NCBI RefSeq assembly: GCF_030056655.1
Contig: NZ_JASHIE010000002.1
Coordinates: 124,001-188,000 of the forward strand
DNA length: 64,000 nt
Direction of reading: 5' to 3'
From: Flectobacillus rivi
GTDB lineage: Bacteria > Bacteroidota > Bacteroidia > Cytophagales > Spirosomataceae
Shown here: positions 34,577-43,585 of the stretch, in pieces
How positions within the stretch are numbered: the stretch's first letter is position 1
Layout of the letters: each line of letters opens with the position of its first letter
Notes under the pieces: model-generated
Told to the model about the DNA's origin: nothing
Database searches by the model: none
What the model saw: the letters and a program-made list of their open reading frames with translations, nothing else
Position numbers and translations under genes: made by a program

Positions 34577-35566
34577 ATGAAACGAGTATTAATCACAGGT
34601 GGGGCAGGCTTTTTAGGCTCTCACCTTTGCGATAGATTTATCAAGGAAGGTTATCACGTTATTGCAATGGATAACCTCATCACAGGTGACTTAAAGAACA
34701 TTGAGCACTTGTTCAAATTACCCAACTTCGAGTTTTATCACCACGATGTATCGAAGTTTATCCACGTTCCAGGCGAATTAGATTATATTCTTCACTTTGC
34801 TTCACCAGCCTCTCCAATTGACTACTTGAAGATTCCAATTCAGACCTTGAAAGTAGGTTCATTGGGTATCCACAACTGTTTGGGATTGGCTCGTGTTAAG
34901 AATGCAAGAGTATTGATTGCTTCTACTTCGGAAGTTTATGGTGACCCAACGGTACACCCACAAACAGAGGAATATTGGGGTAATGTAAACCCAGTAGGTC
35001 CACGTGGAGTATATGACGAGGCAAAACGTTTCCAAGAAGCAATGACGATGGCATACCATACGTATCATGGCTTAGAAACTCGTATTGTTCGAATCTTCAA
35101 TACTTACGGACCTAGAATGCGATTGAACGACGGACGTGTATTGCCAGCATTCATTGGTCAAGCGTTGCGTGGAGAGGATTTAACGATGTTTGGTGACGGT
35201 TCACAAACACGTTCATTCTGTTTCGTTGACGATTTAGTTGAAGGTATCTATCGTTTGTTGTTGAGCGACTACGCTTATCCAGTAAACATTGGTAATCCAG
35301 ATGAAATCACGATCAAAGAATTTGGTGAAGAAATTATCAAGTTGACAGGTACAAACCAAAAGTTGATTTCGTTACCATTACCAAAAGATGACCCAAAACA
35401 ACGCCAACCAAATATTACAAAAGCACAGGAGCTTTTAGGTTGGGAACCAAAAGTAAATCGTGCAGAAGGTTTAAAAATCACTTACGAATACTTTAAGTCA
35501 TTACCAAACGATGAGCTATACAAAATGGCAGATCACAGAGGTTTTGAAGATTACGAAAGAAAATAA
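34577..35566 (+). CDS. UDP-glucuronate decarboxylase (UDP-xylose synthase)
   Basis: Extended SDR enzyme converting UDP-glucuronate to UDP-xylose and CO2. The 329 residues open with LITGGAGFLGSHLCDRF (NAD-binding GxxGxxG near 8-14), then HFASPASPIDYLKIPIQT near 75, a Ser/Thr segment IASTSEVYGDP near 114 and YDEAKRFQE with catalytic Tyr146 and Lys150. The YDEAKR and ASPASP words are typical of UXS enzymes rather than other epimerases. It directly follows ugd, which supplies its substrate. A strong terminator ends the pair. The sugar probably goes to surface polysaccharide; no glycosyltransferases are nearby. Confidence 0.93.
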   Translation: MKRVLITGGAGFLGSHLCDRFIKEGYHVIAMDNLITGDLKNIEHLFKLPNFEFYHHDVSKFIHVPGELDYILHFASPASPIDYLKIPIQTLKVGSLGIHNCLGLARVKNARVLIASTSEVYGDPTVHPQTEEYWGNVNPVGPRGVYDEAKRFQEAMTMAYHTYHGLETRIVRIFNTYGPRMRLNDGRVLPAFIGQALRGEDLTMFGDGSQTRSFCFVDDLVEGIYRLLLSDYAYPVNIGNPDEITIKEFGEEIIKLTGTNQKLISLPLPKDDPKQRQPNITKAQELLGWEPKVNRAEGLKITYEYFKSLPNDELYKMADHRGFEDYERK

Positions 35567-35567
35567 A

Positions 35568-35606
35568 AGAAAACCCCAAGCCTTATATGCTTGGGGTTTT
35601 TCTTTT
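35568..35606 (+). terminator. Terminator of the ugd-UXS pair
   Basis: Arms AAACCCCAAGC (35571-35581) and GCTTGGGGTTT (35589-35599) with a 7-nt loop and a T-rich tail, immediately after the stop codon. Confidence 0.92.
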
Positions 35607-35683
35607 CTAAAAGGCAAGGCTATTTAGTCTATCTAAAAAACATTTTGCTCAATTTCATATAGATATTTAACCCTACTGCAAAT

Positions 35684-35716
35684 AAAAATCCCGCCCTTAT
35701 GAGGCGGGATTTTTTT
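35684..35716. terminator. Terminator of the TonB-dependent receptor gene
   Basis: AAAAATCCCGCC and GGCGGGATTTTT with a 7-nt loop. It is A-flanked and T-flanked, hence bidirectional. It lies 25 bp beyond the minus-strand receptor stop. Confidence 0.9.
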
Positions 35717-35740
35717 GTATGTCTAAATCCTAATTAGGTA

Positions 35741-38700
35741 TTAGTTGAAGATGTAACGAACACCCAATTGGATTTGGTAAAGGCTAGACAAAGAATAGTT
35801 TTTAACGAATCTGTCTTGCAACAATACTGATTTACCATTAACAACTTGAGTAGCCAATTTGTAAGTGATATTACCTTGAGCATCCAAACCAGTTGTCAAT
35901 GGAGTAGCTGTAGTAGTTGAGTAACCAATACCAGCAGTATTAGAAATCAAGTTACCAGCATTCAAGATATCAGCTCTGAAACGTAAGATATTAGTTTTGC
36001 TACCAGTTTTCACGAAGAAGTCTTGCTCAACTGTAAAGTCAAAACGAGTCAACCAAGGGTAAGTTTGACCATTTCTTTCTACGTAATTTCCTCTACGAGA
36101 AGATAAGTAAGCATCACCGTCAACCCATGCATCAAATGCTGCTTGTTGTTGTGCAGCAGTAAATGAACCGTTAGTAATGAAATTCAAAGTAGAACCAGCT
36201 TTAGGAATATAAATCAAGTCGTTATTAGTCTGTCCATCACCGTTCAAGTCTGTTGAGTAAGTGTAAGACAATTTAGATCCTGAGTTAGATACCATACCCA
36301 AAGTGAAAGTAGTAGCACCACCAAATTTACCACCGTAGTTAATGCTATAGTTTACATAACCTACGAAACGGTGACGCAAGTCGTTATTTGAATAATCTAA
36401 ACCTAAGTAGTTAACACCACGTACAGTTGGAGTAGTTGCATCTACTGTAGAACCTACTGAAGCTACATCTTTAGCTTTTGAGTAAGTGTAGGCAATCATA
36501 CCACCTAGACCATTTTTAGCAGGTTTTTCTAATTTTGCTGTAAAGCTGTATGAATAACCTTGGTCAGTGTTAGTTAAGATATACGCACTGTTAGTCTTAG
36601 AGTTGATATAAAGTGAGTTAGCAGAAGAAACTGATCTTGGGTAACGGTCACGATTGTCATCACCAGCAAATGTAGTTGTTGGAGCTTTCAAGTTTACGTC
36701 GATATATTTCAACGCGTTGATGTTTTGATTGTAGATATATTCTAAAGTACCAATAAATCCGAATGGTAATTTGCGGTCAACAGCGATGTTCGATTTCCAG
36801 ATTTGAGGGAATTTCAAATTCTCATCATTAGCATTCAACGTAAATGCAGGAATTGAGTTCAAATCTGTAGTTGAAGGAGTATATTTTGAAGGATTCAAAG
36901 TAAATGGATAAGCAGTGGTATTATTTACGGTTAATACAGCCGTGTTTACACCGTTGTTACCCAATTGGTTTGAAATCAACACGTATGGCATACGTGACAA
37001 GAATAAACCTGTACCACCACGAACCTGAGTTTTCTTATCGTTTTTAACATCCCAGTTAAAACCAAATCTTGGTGACAAATATACACGTCCTTTTGGCATT
37101 GCACCAGTGTTAACCTTGTAATCAGAACCATCTGGAGCTTTGTAAGTCAATGCAGCAACTGTTGAGTTTGTATAATCAATCTCAGTACCAATTGTAATGT
37201 AGTCAGCACGTAAACCTGCAGTTAATTTCAAGTTTTCTTTTGCTTGGTATTCATCTTGGATGTAAGCAGAAGCAGTAGAAACTTTAATTACTTGCCAAGG
37301 CTCTTGTCCGTCTGGCAACAATGAATAACGATAGTTGAAACGAGCTAATTGAACAGGAGAAGTAGTCAAGTTCGGATTAGCAATGTAAGCATTCATTGCT
37401 GTTTCAAAATCAGCCATTGATTTGTAAACATATACACCTTGAGATGCAGGGAAGAACAAGTTGTTTGACTTGAAGTATTCGTAAGAAAGACCAGCAGTTA
37501 CAGTATGCTTACCAGCAAAATAAGTAAGGTTATCTGTAAAGTTCAATGTAGAGTAATCCAACTTATTGCTAGGAGTGAATGGATCCATACCAGCAGTCGT
37601 ATAAGTAGACACAGTAGAAGGGTCTTGGATCTCGATCAATGGGAACAATGAAGTACGGTACTTACGGTCTTCGATCTGCTTGTTGTATGTAGCAATGAAG
37701 TTGTTCGCGATTCTTGAGTTGAATGTAGAGTTTAATTCTGCTACGATAGAACGCGTATTATCCATAATGATGTAACCTGTGTTCTGAGGAGACAATGACT
37801 GAGCATTATTTGCACGCGTACCAAAACCTGCTGTACCACTTGAGTTACTACCAGAAATCAACTGATCTGATTGAGAATCGTGATGTGAATAACGAACAGT
37901 TAATTTATGCTTATCATTGATGTTATAATCGATACGAGCTAAGAATTTCTTAGAGTTTGACAAACTGTTGAAACCGTCCAAAGCACCAGCATCCCATCCT
38001 AATTTGCTCATAATACTAGCAACTTTTTGCATATCAGCCAAAGTAGTTCTAGAAATATTAGCACCAGAAGTTCCTCTGTTTGCTGACCAGCTAAGCGCTG
38101 GAGTTGAGCTGTCGATAAACTCGCCGTTTACAAAGTAGAACAACTTGTTTTTGATGATTGCACCACCAACACGGAAACCAGTTGTTTTCTCGCTAAAGTT
38201 TGTAATCTTGATTGAAGTTGTATCAATCTTGTTACCTACTAATCCTTGGTTTTTCCAGAAGTGATAAACCGAACCAGTAGTTTCGTTAGTACCTGAACGT
38301 GTTACTGCGTTGATAGCAGCACCTGCAAAACCTGATTGACGAACATCAAATGGAGCAATGTTAATTTGCAATTGTTCAACAGCATCCAAAGAAATTGCAC
38401 CATAGCCTGTTCTACCACCCGCCTGAGCTTCGTTACCAAGACCAAATCCGTTATTAAATACAGAACCGTCAATAGTAAAGTTGTTGAAACGAGAGTCTTG
38501 ACCAGCAAAAGACGAACCGTTACTGTAAGCGTTGTATTTAGTAATTGAGTTAATTGTACGGCTCAAAGTTGGTAGAGTCGAAAGTGTTTGTCCAGAAAAT
38601 GAAGCCGCAGCTCCAGTTCTTGAAGAACTAAACACATCATTTTTATCACCTTTTACAATTACTTCTGTAAGCTGTTTTCCTTCTTCTGACAACTTAATGT

Positions 38701-39037
38701 TCAAAGATGTCGCAACACCTAAGGTAGTATAAACTTCTGTGAATTCTTCTGTTTTATAGCCAACAAAAGAAACTGTAATCTTGAAAGGACCACCTACACG
38801 CACACTTGGCAATGTGAAGCGACCCGCTGAGTTTGTTGATGCTCCATAGCGTGAGCCTGATGGGGTGTGAATGGCAATTACAGAGGCTCCTGGAAGAGTT
38901 TCTCCCTTTGCATCTACTACACTACCAGTAATAGATGAAGATGTAACCTGTGCAAAAACCTGTACACTTGAAATAGTAGCAGCAATCGCAAAAAGCAATG
39001 TCAAAACTACGTTAGTGGTAAAGATTCTTTTCAACAT
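35741..39037 (-). CDS. TonB-dependent receptor with carboxypeptidase-regulatory domain (Oar-like)
   Basis: A 1098-residue outer-membrane transporter or adhesin-like receptor. A signal peptide covers residues 1-30 (ending QVFAQ). A CarboxypepD_reg domain follows (about 33-115: SITGSVVDAKGETLPGASV, GRFTLPSVRVGG, SFVGYKTEEF). A plug domain (about 130-250) and a large beta-barrel end at the C-terminal strand QLGVRYIFN, with the terminal aromatic usual for barrels. The mature length fits Oar-type receptors more than SusC, and no SusD lies next to it. Very regular codon use suggests high expression. The substrate is unknown. Confidence 0.92.
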   Translation of the reverse strand: MLKRIFTTNVVLTLLFAIAATISSVQVFAQVTSSSITGSVVDAKGETLPGASVIAIHTPSGSRYGASTNSAGRFTLPSVRVGGPFKITVSFVGYKTEEFTEVYTTLGVATSLNIKLSEEGKQLTEVIVKGDKNDVFSSSRTGAAASFSGQTLSTLPTLSRTINSITKYNAYSNGSSFAGQDSRFNNFTIDGSVFNNGFGLGNEAQAGGRTGYGAISLDAVEQLQINIAPFDVRQSGFAGAAINAVTRSGTNETTGSVYHFWKNQGLVGNKIDTTSIKITNFSEKTTGFRVGGAIIKNKLFYFVNGEFIDSSTPALSWSANRGTSGANISRTTLADMQKVASIMSKLGWDAGALDGFNSLSNSKKFLARIDYNINDKHKLTVRYSHHDSQSDQLISGSNSSGTAGFGTRANNAQSLSPQNTGYIIMDNTRSIVAELNSTFNSRIANNFIATYNKQIEDRKYRTSLFPLIEIQDPSTVSTYTTAGMDPFTPSNKLDYSTLNFTDNLTYFAGKHTVTAGLSYEYFKSNNLFFPASQGVYVYKSMADFETAMNAYIANPNLTTSPVQLARFNYRYSLLPDGQEPWQVIKVSTASAYIQDEYQAKENLKLTAGLRADYITIGTEIDYTNSTVAALTYKAPDGSDYKVNTGAMPKGRVYLSPRFGFNWDVKNDKKTQVRGGTGLFLSRMPYVLISNQLGNNGVNTAVLTVNNTTAYPFTLNPSKYTPSTTDLNSIPAFTLNANDENLKFPQIWKSNIAVDRKLPFGFIGTLEYIYNQNINALKYIDVNLKAPTTTFAGDDNRDRYPRSVSSANSLYINSKTNSAYILTNTDQGYSYSFTAKLEKPAKNGLGGMIAYTYSKAKDVASVGSTVDATTPTVRGVNYLGLDYSNNDLRHRFVGYVNYSINYGGKFGGATTFTLGMVSNSGSKLSYTYSTDLNGDGQTNNDLIYIPKAGSTLNFITNGSFTAAQQQAAFDAWVDGDAYLSSRRGNYVERNGQTYPWLTRFDFTVEQDFFVKTGSKTNILRFRADILNAGNLISNTAGIGYSTTTATPLTTGLDAQGNITYKLATQVVNGKSVLLQDRFVKNYSLSSLYQIQLGVRYIFN

Positions 39038-39438
39038 AGTGAATTTGGAATTTAGTTAGAAACTGAATGGATGATTTGGCTACAAAATAACAACAAAAAA
39101 TTAGTAACAACAAAATTCGAAAATTAACTGAATGTAAATTTCCTTACTGTAAGATACTGATTTATAAGTTTCGGCTATCAGACCTCTTAAAATAATACTA
39201 ATTTTTATACAAACAGTTTAACTAAAGGAATTCTAAAGCAAGTAGATTTTGTTAATCTATAAGATTAGTATTTTTTAAAGATTCTTTAAAATTGATGTAT
39301 ATACCTATATTTCATGATAAAGGTTTTAAATTTGCTACTAGTCAAGTCAATTTTAAAGATGACCTAATCTAAATTTTATTTCATTTTCTACAGCTTCCTA
39401 AATCTTTTCAACAAACCCTTTTAAAAATCTTTTGAGGA
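39038..39438. other. Divergent upstream region of the receptor and GDPD genes
   Basis: 401 bp, very AT-rich, without an ORF. A TAAATTTG box on the plus strand at 39327-39334 fits TAnnTTTG, but there is no TTG at the proper distance, so it is only a weak candidate for the GDPD gene. No strong inverted repeat is present. Confidence 0.5.
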
Positions 39439-40275
39439 ATGAATACTGCTCGAAATTTTATTTTCCTGATTACTTCCATCATACTACTATTTAGTAGCAT
39501 AAAAAGTTTTACACAGAATCTCAAAATCTGTGGACATCGTGGAGGATTTTATCAAAATATTCCTGAAAATAGTCCCACACTTTTTAACCATACTTATAAA
39601 AATACCAGTTCCTCCCCTATTATTCTTGAGTTAGACATTCGAGAAAGCCTCAATGGTTCTCTGTTTATCTTGCACGATACAAGTCTTGAGAGAACAACAA
39701 CGGCAGCAGGACTCCTCAAAACATCTAGTGACTCGTTACTTTCAAAAACTTTTTTAAAAAATAGTCAAGGTGATATTACAAAAATACCTATCCCCACCTT
39801 CGATGAGATGTTGGTTTGGCTCAAAAATCATCCAAACGCTTGGTTAATGCTCGATGTAAAAGGTGGCTTGTGGAAAAAAGTGTACGATGCTGTACACCGA
39901 TACAAACTCGAGGCGAGAGTACTTTTTCTTACTTTCAAACCCGAAGATACCAAAGAGGTTTTTCAACTTTCATCTACTACACATATATCTGCATTAATTA
40001 GAAATGAAGATGATTGGAACAGTATCCAAGCTTTTCAGCCTAATTTCAAACAGCTAATTGCCTATGTCAATCCTCAAACTCCTGTATCTGTTATTTCGGC
40101 ACTAAAAGCTAAAGGTATTCGGCTTATAGCTGATTGTAGTGAAAACGCTAAGAATCACCCTAGTCCTTTTGAGCCTTCATTTTATCTAAATTTAGCTCAA
40201 ACTATGCAATTAGATATAATGATTACTGATTACCCTGTCGAGGTAAGTCGTATCTTTGCAGAAAAAAACAAATAA
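39439..40275 (+). CDS. Exported glycerophosphodiester phosphodiesterase
   Basis: Hydrolyses deacylated phospholipid diesters to glycerol 3-phosphate and an alcohol. Residues 1-25 form a signal peptide. The GDPD family motifs follow: ICGHRGGFYQNIPENSP near 31-47 (HRG and EN), LELDIRES near 62 and FILHDTSLERTT near 73, supplying the catalytic His pair and metal-binding Glu/Asp. MLDVKGG near 139 and IMITDYPVEVSR near the end complete the barrel. The 278-residue length is usual. Two adjacent downstream genes on the same strand start only after 77 bp and are unrelated in role. Confidence 0.9.
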   Translation: MNTARNFIFLITSIILLFSSIKSFTQNLKICGHRGGFYQNIPENSPTLFNHTYKNTSSSPIILELDIRESLNGSLFILHDTSLERTTTAAGLLKTSSDSLLSKTFLKNSQGDITKIPIPTFDEMLVWLKNHPNAWLMLDVKGGLWKKVYDAVHRYKLEARVLFLTFKPEDTKEVFQLSSTTHISALIRNEDDWNSIQAFQPNFKQLIAYVNPQTPVSVISALKAKGIRLIADCSENAKNHPSPFEPSFYLNLAQTMQLDIMITDYPVEVSRIFAEKNK

Positions 40276-40352
40276 CATTCCTTCTTAGATTTTAGCAGAT
40301 AAACGCTTTTTATTCGGAATGTACATTTAGTAGACAGCTCTCATATTCAAAA

Positions 40353-41123
40353 ATGAAACTATATTATAGAAAAGCTGGCGAAACTGGCCAAGCAATTATT
40401 ATTCTTCATGGTATTTTTGGTTCGTCGGACAACTGGCTTACCATCGGAAAAGTATTGGCCGATACATATCAGGTATATATGGTCGACCAGCGTAATCATG
40501 GTCAGTCACCAAGAAGTGACGAGTTCAATTACGAAGTAATGTCTGCCGACTTAAAAGAATTTATCGACGATCACCAAATCGAGAATCCAGTAATTATCGG
40601 TCACTCAATGGGTGGAAAAACTGTTATGCAGTTTGCGCTCAATTATCCAGATTCATTTTCAAAAATGATGGTAGTTGATATTGCACCCAAATTTTATCCA
40701 GTTCATCACCACATGATTTTGCAAGGGCTTGCCGCTGTTGATCTCCCGAATCTTACAAGCCGCACCGAAGCCAACGAAATATTAAAACGCTTTGAGGAAA
40801 AAGAAGGGGTTCGTCAGTTTTTGATTAAAAATCTTTGGAGAAATCCAGAAAAAGGAAATCAATTTGATTGGCGTATTAACGTCCCTGTTATCACCAAGAA
40901 TATCGATGTAGTTGGACATGAGCTAAACAACGAGCACGTGGTAGACCAGCCTGCATTATTTGTTCGTGGCTCCGAATCGCACTATATCCAACCAGAAGAT
41001 GAACGTCGTATTTGGGAAATTTTCCCAAATTATGAGTTAGTTACTGTAGAGGGTGCTGGTCACTGGATACAGGCAGACAATCCACAAGAATTTATCAGAA
41101 TCACCAGAGAATTTGTACAATAG
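40353..41123 (+). CDS. Alpha/beta-hydrolase, YbfF-like esterase
   Basis: Cytoplasmic serine hydrolase probably acting on acyl esters or acyl-CoA. The 256 residues show the oxyanion segment ILHGIFGSSDNWL near 18, DQRNHGQSPRS near 46, the nucleophile elbow IGHSMGGKTVMQ with Ser85, and a C-terminal catalytic His in EGAGHWIQADNP near 236. RNHG, GHSMGGK and the DWRIN segment match the YbfF subgroup. The next gene starts 7 bp after the stop, so the two are cotranscribed. The physiological substrate is not known. Confidence 0.9.
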   Translation: MKLYYRKAGETGQAIIILHGIFGSSDNWLTIGKVLADTYQVYMVDQRNHGQSPRSDEFNYEVMSADLKEFIDDHQIENPVIIGHSMGGKTVMQFALNYPDSFSKMMVVDIAPKFYPVHHHMILQGLAAVDLPNLTSRTEANEILKRFEEKEGVRQFLIKNLWRNPEKGNQFDWRINVPVITKNIDVVGHELNNEHVVDQPALFVRGSESHYIQPEDERRIWEIFPNYELVTVEGAGHWIQADNPQEFIRITREFVQ

Positions 41124-41130
41124 CGAGTAT

Positions 41131-41826
41131 ATGACCTTATATCTTATTCCAACTACGCTGGCACCCAATACCGCTCAGCAGGTATTGGCACCACAAATAT
41201 TGGAGGTAGTCAAACAAACAAATTATTATTTTGTAGAAAATATCAGAACAGCTCGTAGATGTATCAGCGAACTCAAACTAGGTAAAGTCATTGATGAGCT
41301 AGTATTTTTCGAACTAGATAAAGATACCACTTCTGATAAAGTTCGTTCTTATTTTAAACAAATTCCAGCCGATGCCACAATTGGCGTAATGTCCGAGGCA
41401 GGCTGCCCTGGCGTAGCCGACCCTGGCGCTGTAGCAGTACAAATAGCACACGAATTAGGAATAAAAGTATGTCCATTAGTCGGACCATCCTCTATCCTAT
41501 TGGGCTTGATGGCATCTGGTTTTTCAGGTCAATCTTTTATTTTCCATGGGTATTTGCCCATTGATAAAATTGAAAGACAGAAATCTTTAAAAAATCTAGA
41601 AAAAAGTGCTCAGAAACTCCAAACACAGATATTTATGGAAACACCATTCCGTAATAATCAATTTTTGGAAGATATTTTACAAACTTGTCAAGGCAATATC
41701 AAGCTTTGTATTGCGAGTAATGTGAGTGCAGCAGATGAGTTTATCCAGACCAAAACTATTTCGGAATGGAAAAAACAAAAGCCCGATTTGCACAAAAAAC
41801 CAACCATGTTTTTGATGAGCGCTTGA
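41131..41826 (+). CDS. RsmI-like SAM-dependent methyltransferase (tetrapyrrole methylase fold)
   Basis: A 231-residue protein of the tetrapyrrole methylase superfamily, related to 16S rRNA 2'-O-methyltransferase RsmI. I chose the ATG at 41131 (MTLYLIPTTLAPNT); an upstream in-frame ATG would overlap the esterase by 71 bp. Motifs: YFVENIRTARRCIS near 33, the glycine-rich MSEAGCPGVADPGAVAVQIAHE near 85-106 and LVGPSSILLGLMASGFSGQSF near 115. It is shorter than full RsmI (about 280 residues) and lacks the C-terminal extension, so the modified target may differ. It is in an operon with the upstream esterase. Confidence 0.85.
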   Translation: MTLYLIPTTLAPNTAQQVLAPQILEVVKQTNYYFVENIRTARRCISELKLGKVIDELVFFELDKDTTSDKVRSYFKQIPADATIGVMSEAGCPGVADPGAVAVQIAHELGIKVCPLVGPSSILLGLMASGFSGQSFIFHGYLPIDKIERQKSLKNLEKSAQKLQTQIFMETPFRNNQFLEDILQTCQGNIKLCIASNVSAADEFIQTKTISEWKKQKPDLHKKPTMFLMSA

Positions 41827-41936
41827 TGGATAGGTAAATAGGCAGTTCGGTATACTAGGTTCCACCACTATATTGCAACATTTACTATTCAGTAATTTTT
41901 ATAACTTTGTCGATATAGACTTATTCTTACAAGAAA

Positions 41937-42578
41937 ATGATTCAGATAGAAATATTTACATTTAATCCTTTCCAAGAAAACACCTACATTTTATGGGATG
42001 AAACCCAAGAATGTGTCATCATTGATCCAGGTTGTCACGTGTATGAGGAACGTAAGGCATTGACAGATTTTATTTCAGAGAAAAAGTTAAAACCAGTCAA
42101 GCTACTCAATACACATGCTCATATTGACCATATTTTGGGTAATGCTTTCATCAAAAGAAACTATAACATTAGCTACTTTTTACACGAAAAAGATCTTCCA
42201 GTATTAAACTCAGCACCTGATAGAGCAGCTTTCTGGGGGTTTCCTGCCTACGAACATTCTTCAGTAGATGAGTATTTGGAGGAAGGTAAAGACATAAGCT
42301 TTGGCAATAGTACCTTACAGGTTTTCTTTACGCCGGGACACGCGCCTGGGCATGTAGTGTTCTATGCCCAAGAGCAAAACTTTGTGATTGGGGGTGATGT
42401 ATTATTTAAAGGTAGCGTAGGGCGTACTGACTTACCTTTATGTAGCTTCGCAGATTTAGAAAAAAGTATCAAAACAAAACTTTACACCCTTCCCGACCAA
42501 ACCGTAGTTTACCCTGGCCATGGATCAAGTACGACAATTGGTTTTGAGAAAAAAAATAATCCATTTGTCAGACTTTAA
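41937..42578 (+). CDS. Metallo-beta-lactamase-fold hydrolase (glyoxalase II-like)
   Basis: A 213-residue MBL-fold hydrolase, probably binding two Zn/Fe ions. The metal motif NTHAHIDHILGNAF lies near 58-71 (HxHxDH), followed by FTPGHAPGHVVFYA near 123, FVIGGDVLFKGSVGRTDLP near 145 and VYPGHGSST near 187. This pattern matches the short glyoxalase II/YcbL-like subgroup rather than lactamases. A TAACTTTG box at 41902-41909 is a candidate -7 element. It is followed 12 bp later by pssA in the same direction. The thioester substrate is not defined. Confidence 0.88.
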   Translation: MIQIEIFTFNPFQENTYILWDETQECVIIDPGCHVYEERKALTDFISEKKLKPVKLLNTHAHIDHILGNAFIKRNYNISYFLHEKDLPVLNSAPDRAAFWGFPAYEHSSVDEYLEEGKDISFGNSTLQVFFTPGHAPGHVVFYAQEQNFVIGGDVLFKGSVGRTDLPLCSFADLEKSIKTKLYTLPDQTVVYPGHGSSTTIGFEKKNNPFVRL

Positions 42579-42590
42579 GCACAACATAGC

Positions 42591-43340
42591 ATGTTTTCAA
42601 TCAAAAATCATATCCCTAATGCTCTCACATGTGGAAATTTACTTTGTGGAATTTTTGGGTTAAATATTGTTCTTTCCACGCCTGATTTTATTGATCAGCC
42701 CGATAAATTAATTTTGCCTTCAATCCTTATTGGGGTGGCATTAGTTTGTGACTGGCTCGATGGTTTTATCGCTCGCTTGGTCAATGCACAATCTCCTATC
42801 GGTAAGGAGTTAGACTCTTTAGCAGATATGGTAACTTTTGGTGTTTTGCCAGCCTTTATCATGCTCAAATTGATTGAAGGAAGTTGCACAACAGGTACTT
42901 GTACCGTAGGATTATTTGGTTTTTATAAACCCTATATCGCTTTTGCTCTAGCAGTGTTCTCGGCATTACGATTGGCCAAATTTAATGTTGATACCCGTCA
43001 AAGTCATTCGTTCATTGGAGTGCCTACGCCAGCCAATGGTATGGTAGTGGCGTCGTTGCCATTAATTTTGGTGTATCATCCCGAATACCGTGAATATGTA
43101 CTCAATTACAATGTTTTGATTATTTATTCAATTGTAATGTCGTATTTATTGGTAGCCGAGCTACCGCTCTTTGCCTTGAAATTCAAGAACTTTGATTGGA
43201 AATCCAATCAGGTTAAATATATCTTCTTAATACTTTCATTAGCATTAATTTTGGTCTTTAAATTCGTTGCTATTCCGTTGGTTATCTTTATCTATATTTT
43301 GATTTCGATTGCTGATAATTTGATGGGAGAGAAAAAGTAA
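42591..43340 (+). CDS. pssA: CDP-diacylglycerol-serine O-phosphatidyltransferase
   Basis: Membrane enzyme making phosphatidylserine, the precursor of phosphatidylethanolamine. The 249 residues contain six to eight hydrophobic helices. The CDP-alcohol phosphatidyltransferase signature DWLDGFIARLVN...GKELDSLADMVTFG near 50-80 has all the metal and substrate Asp residues in place. The N-terminus IPNALTCGNLLCGI fits PssA. It is cotranscribed with the MBL-fold gene (12 bp gap) and closed by a strong terminator. Phosphatidylserine decarboxylase is not in the window. Confidence 0.92.
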   Translation: MFSIKNHIPNALTCGNLLCGIFGLNIVLSTPDFIDQPDKLILPSILIGVALVCDWLDGFIARLVNAQSPIGKELDSLADMVTFGVLPAFIMLKLIEGSCTTGTCTVGLFGFYKPYIAFALAVFSALRLAKFNVDTRQSHSFIGVPTPANGMVVASLPLILVYHPEYREYVLNYNVLIIYSIVMSYLLVAELPLFALKFKNFDWKSNQVKYIFLILSLALILVFKFVAIPLVIFIYILISIADNLMGEKK

Positions 43341-43357
43341 CTATTTCCAAAATCATG

Positions 43358-43398
43358 AAAAGAGCTTCTTTTAAACAAAAGTTTGAAAGAAGCTCTTT
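43358..43398 (+). terminator. Terminator of the MBL-pssA operon
   Basis: AAAGAGCTTCTTT and its exact reverse complement (13-bp arms, 14-nt loop), 17 bp after the pssA stop. Confidence 0.85.
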
Positions 43399-43585
43399 AT
43401 ATTTTAGGTATGATGGATATCTGATACTTTTTGTTTAAACAAGCACTACCACTGAAAAAGGTAATTTTTTCATACTTTTACACAAAATATTAATAAAAAT
43501 AGAGAAAATAAGATTTTCGAAATAAGAATACGCTCTTGCTATTTTTCATTCATATCAACAACTAACTAATTCACTTGGCAAAAAT

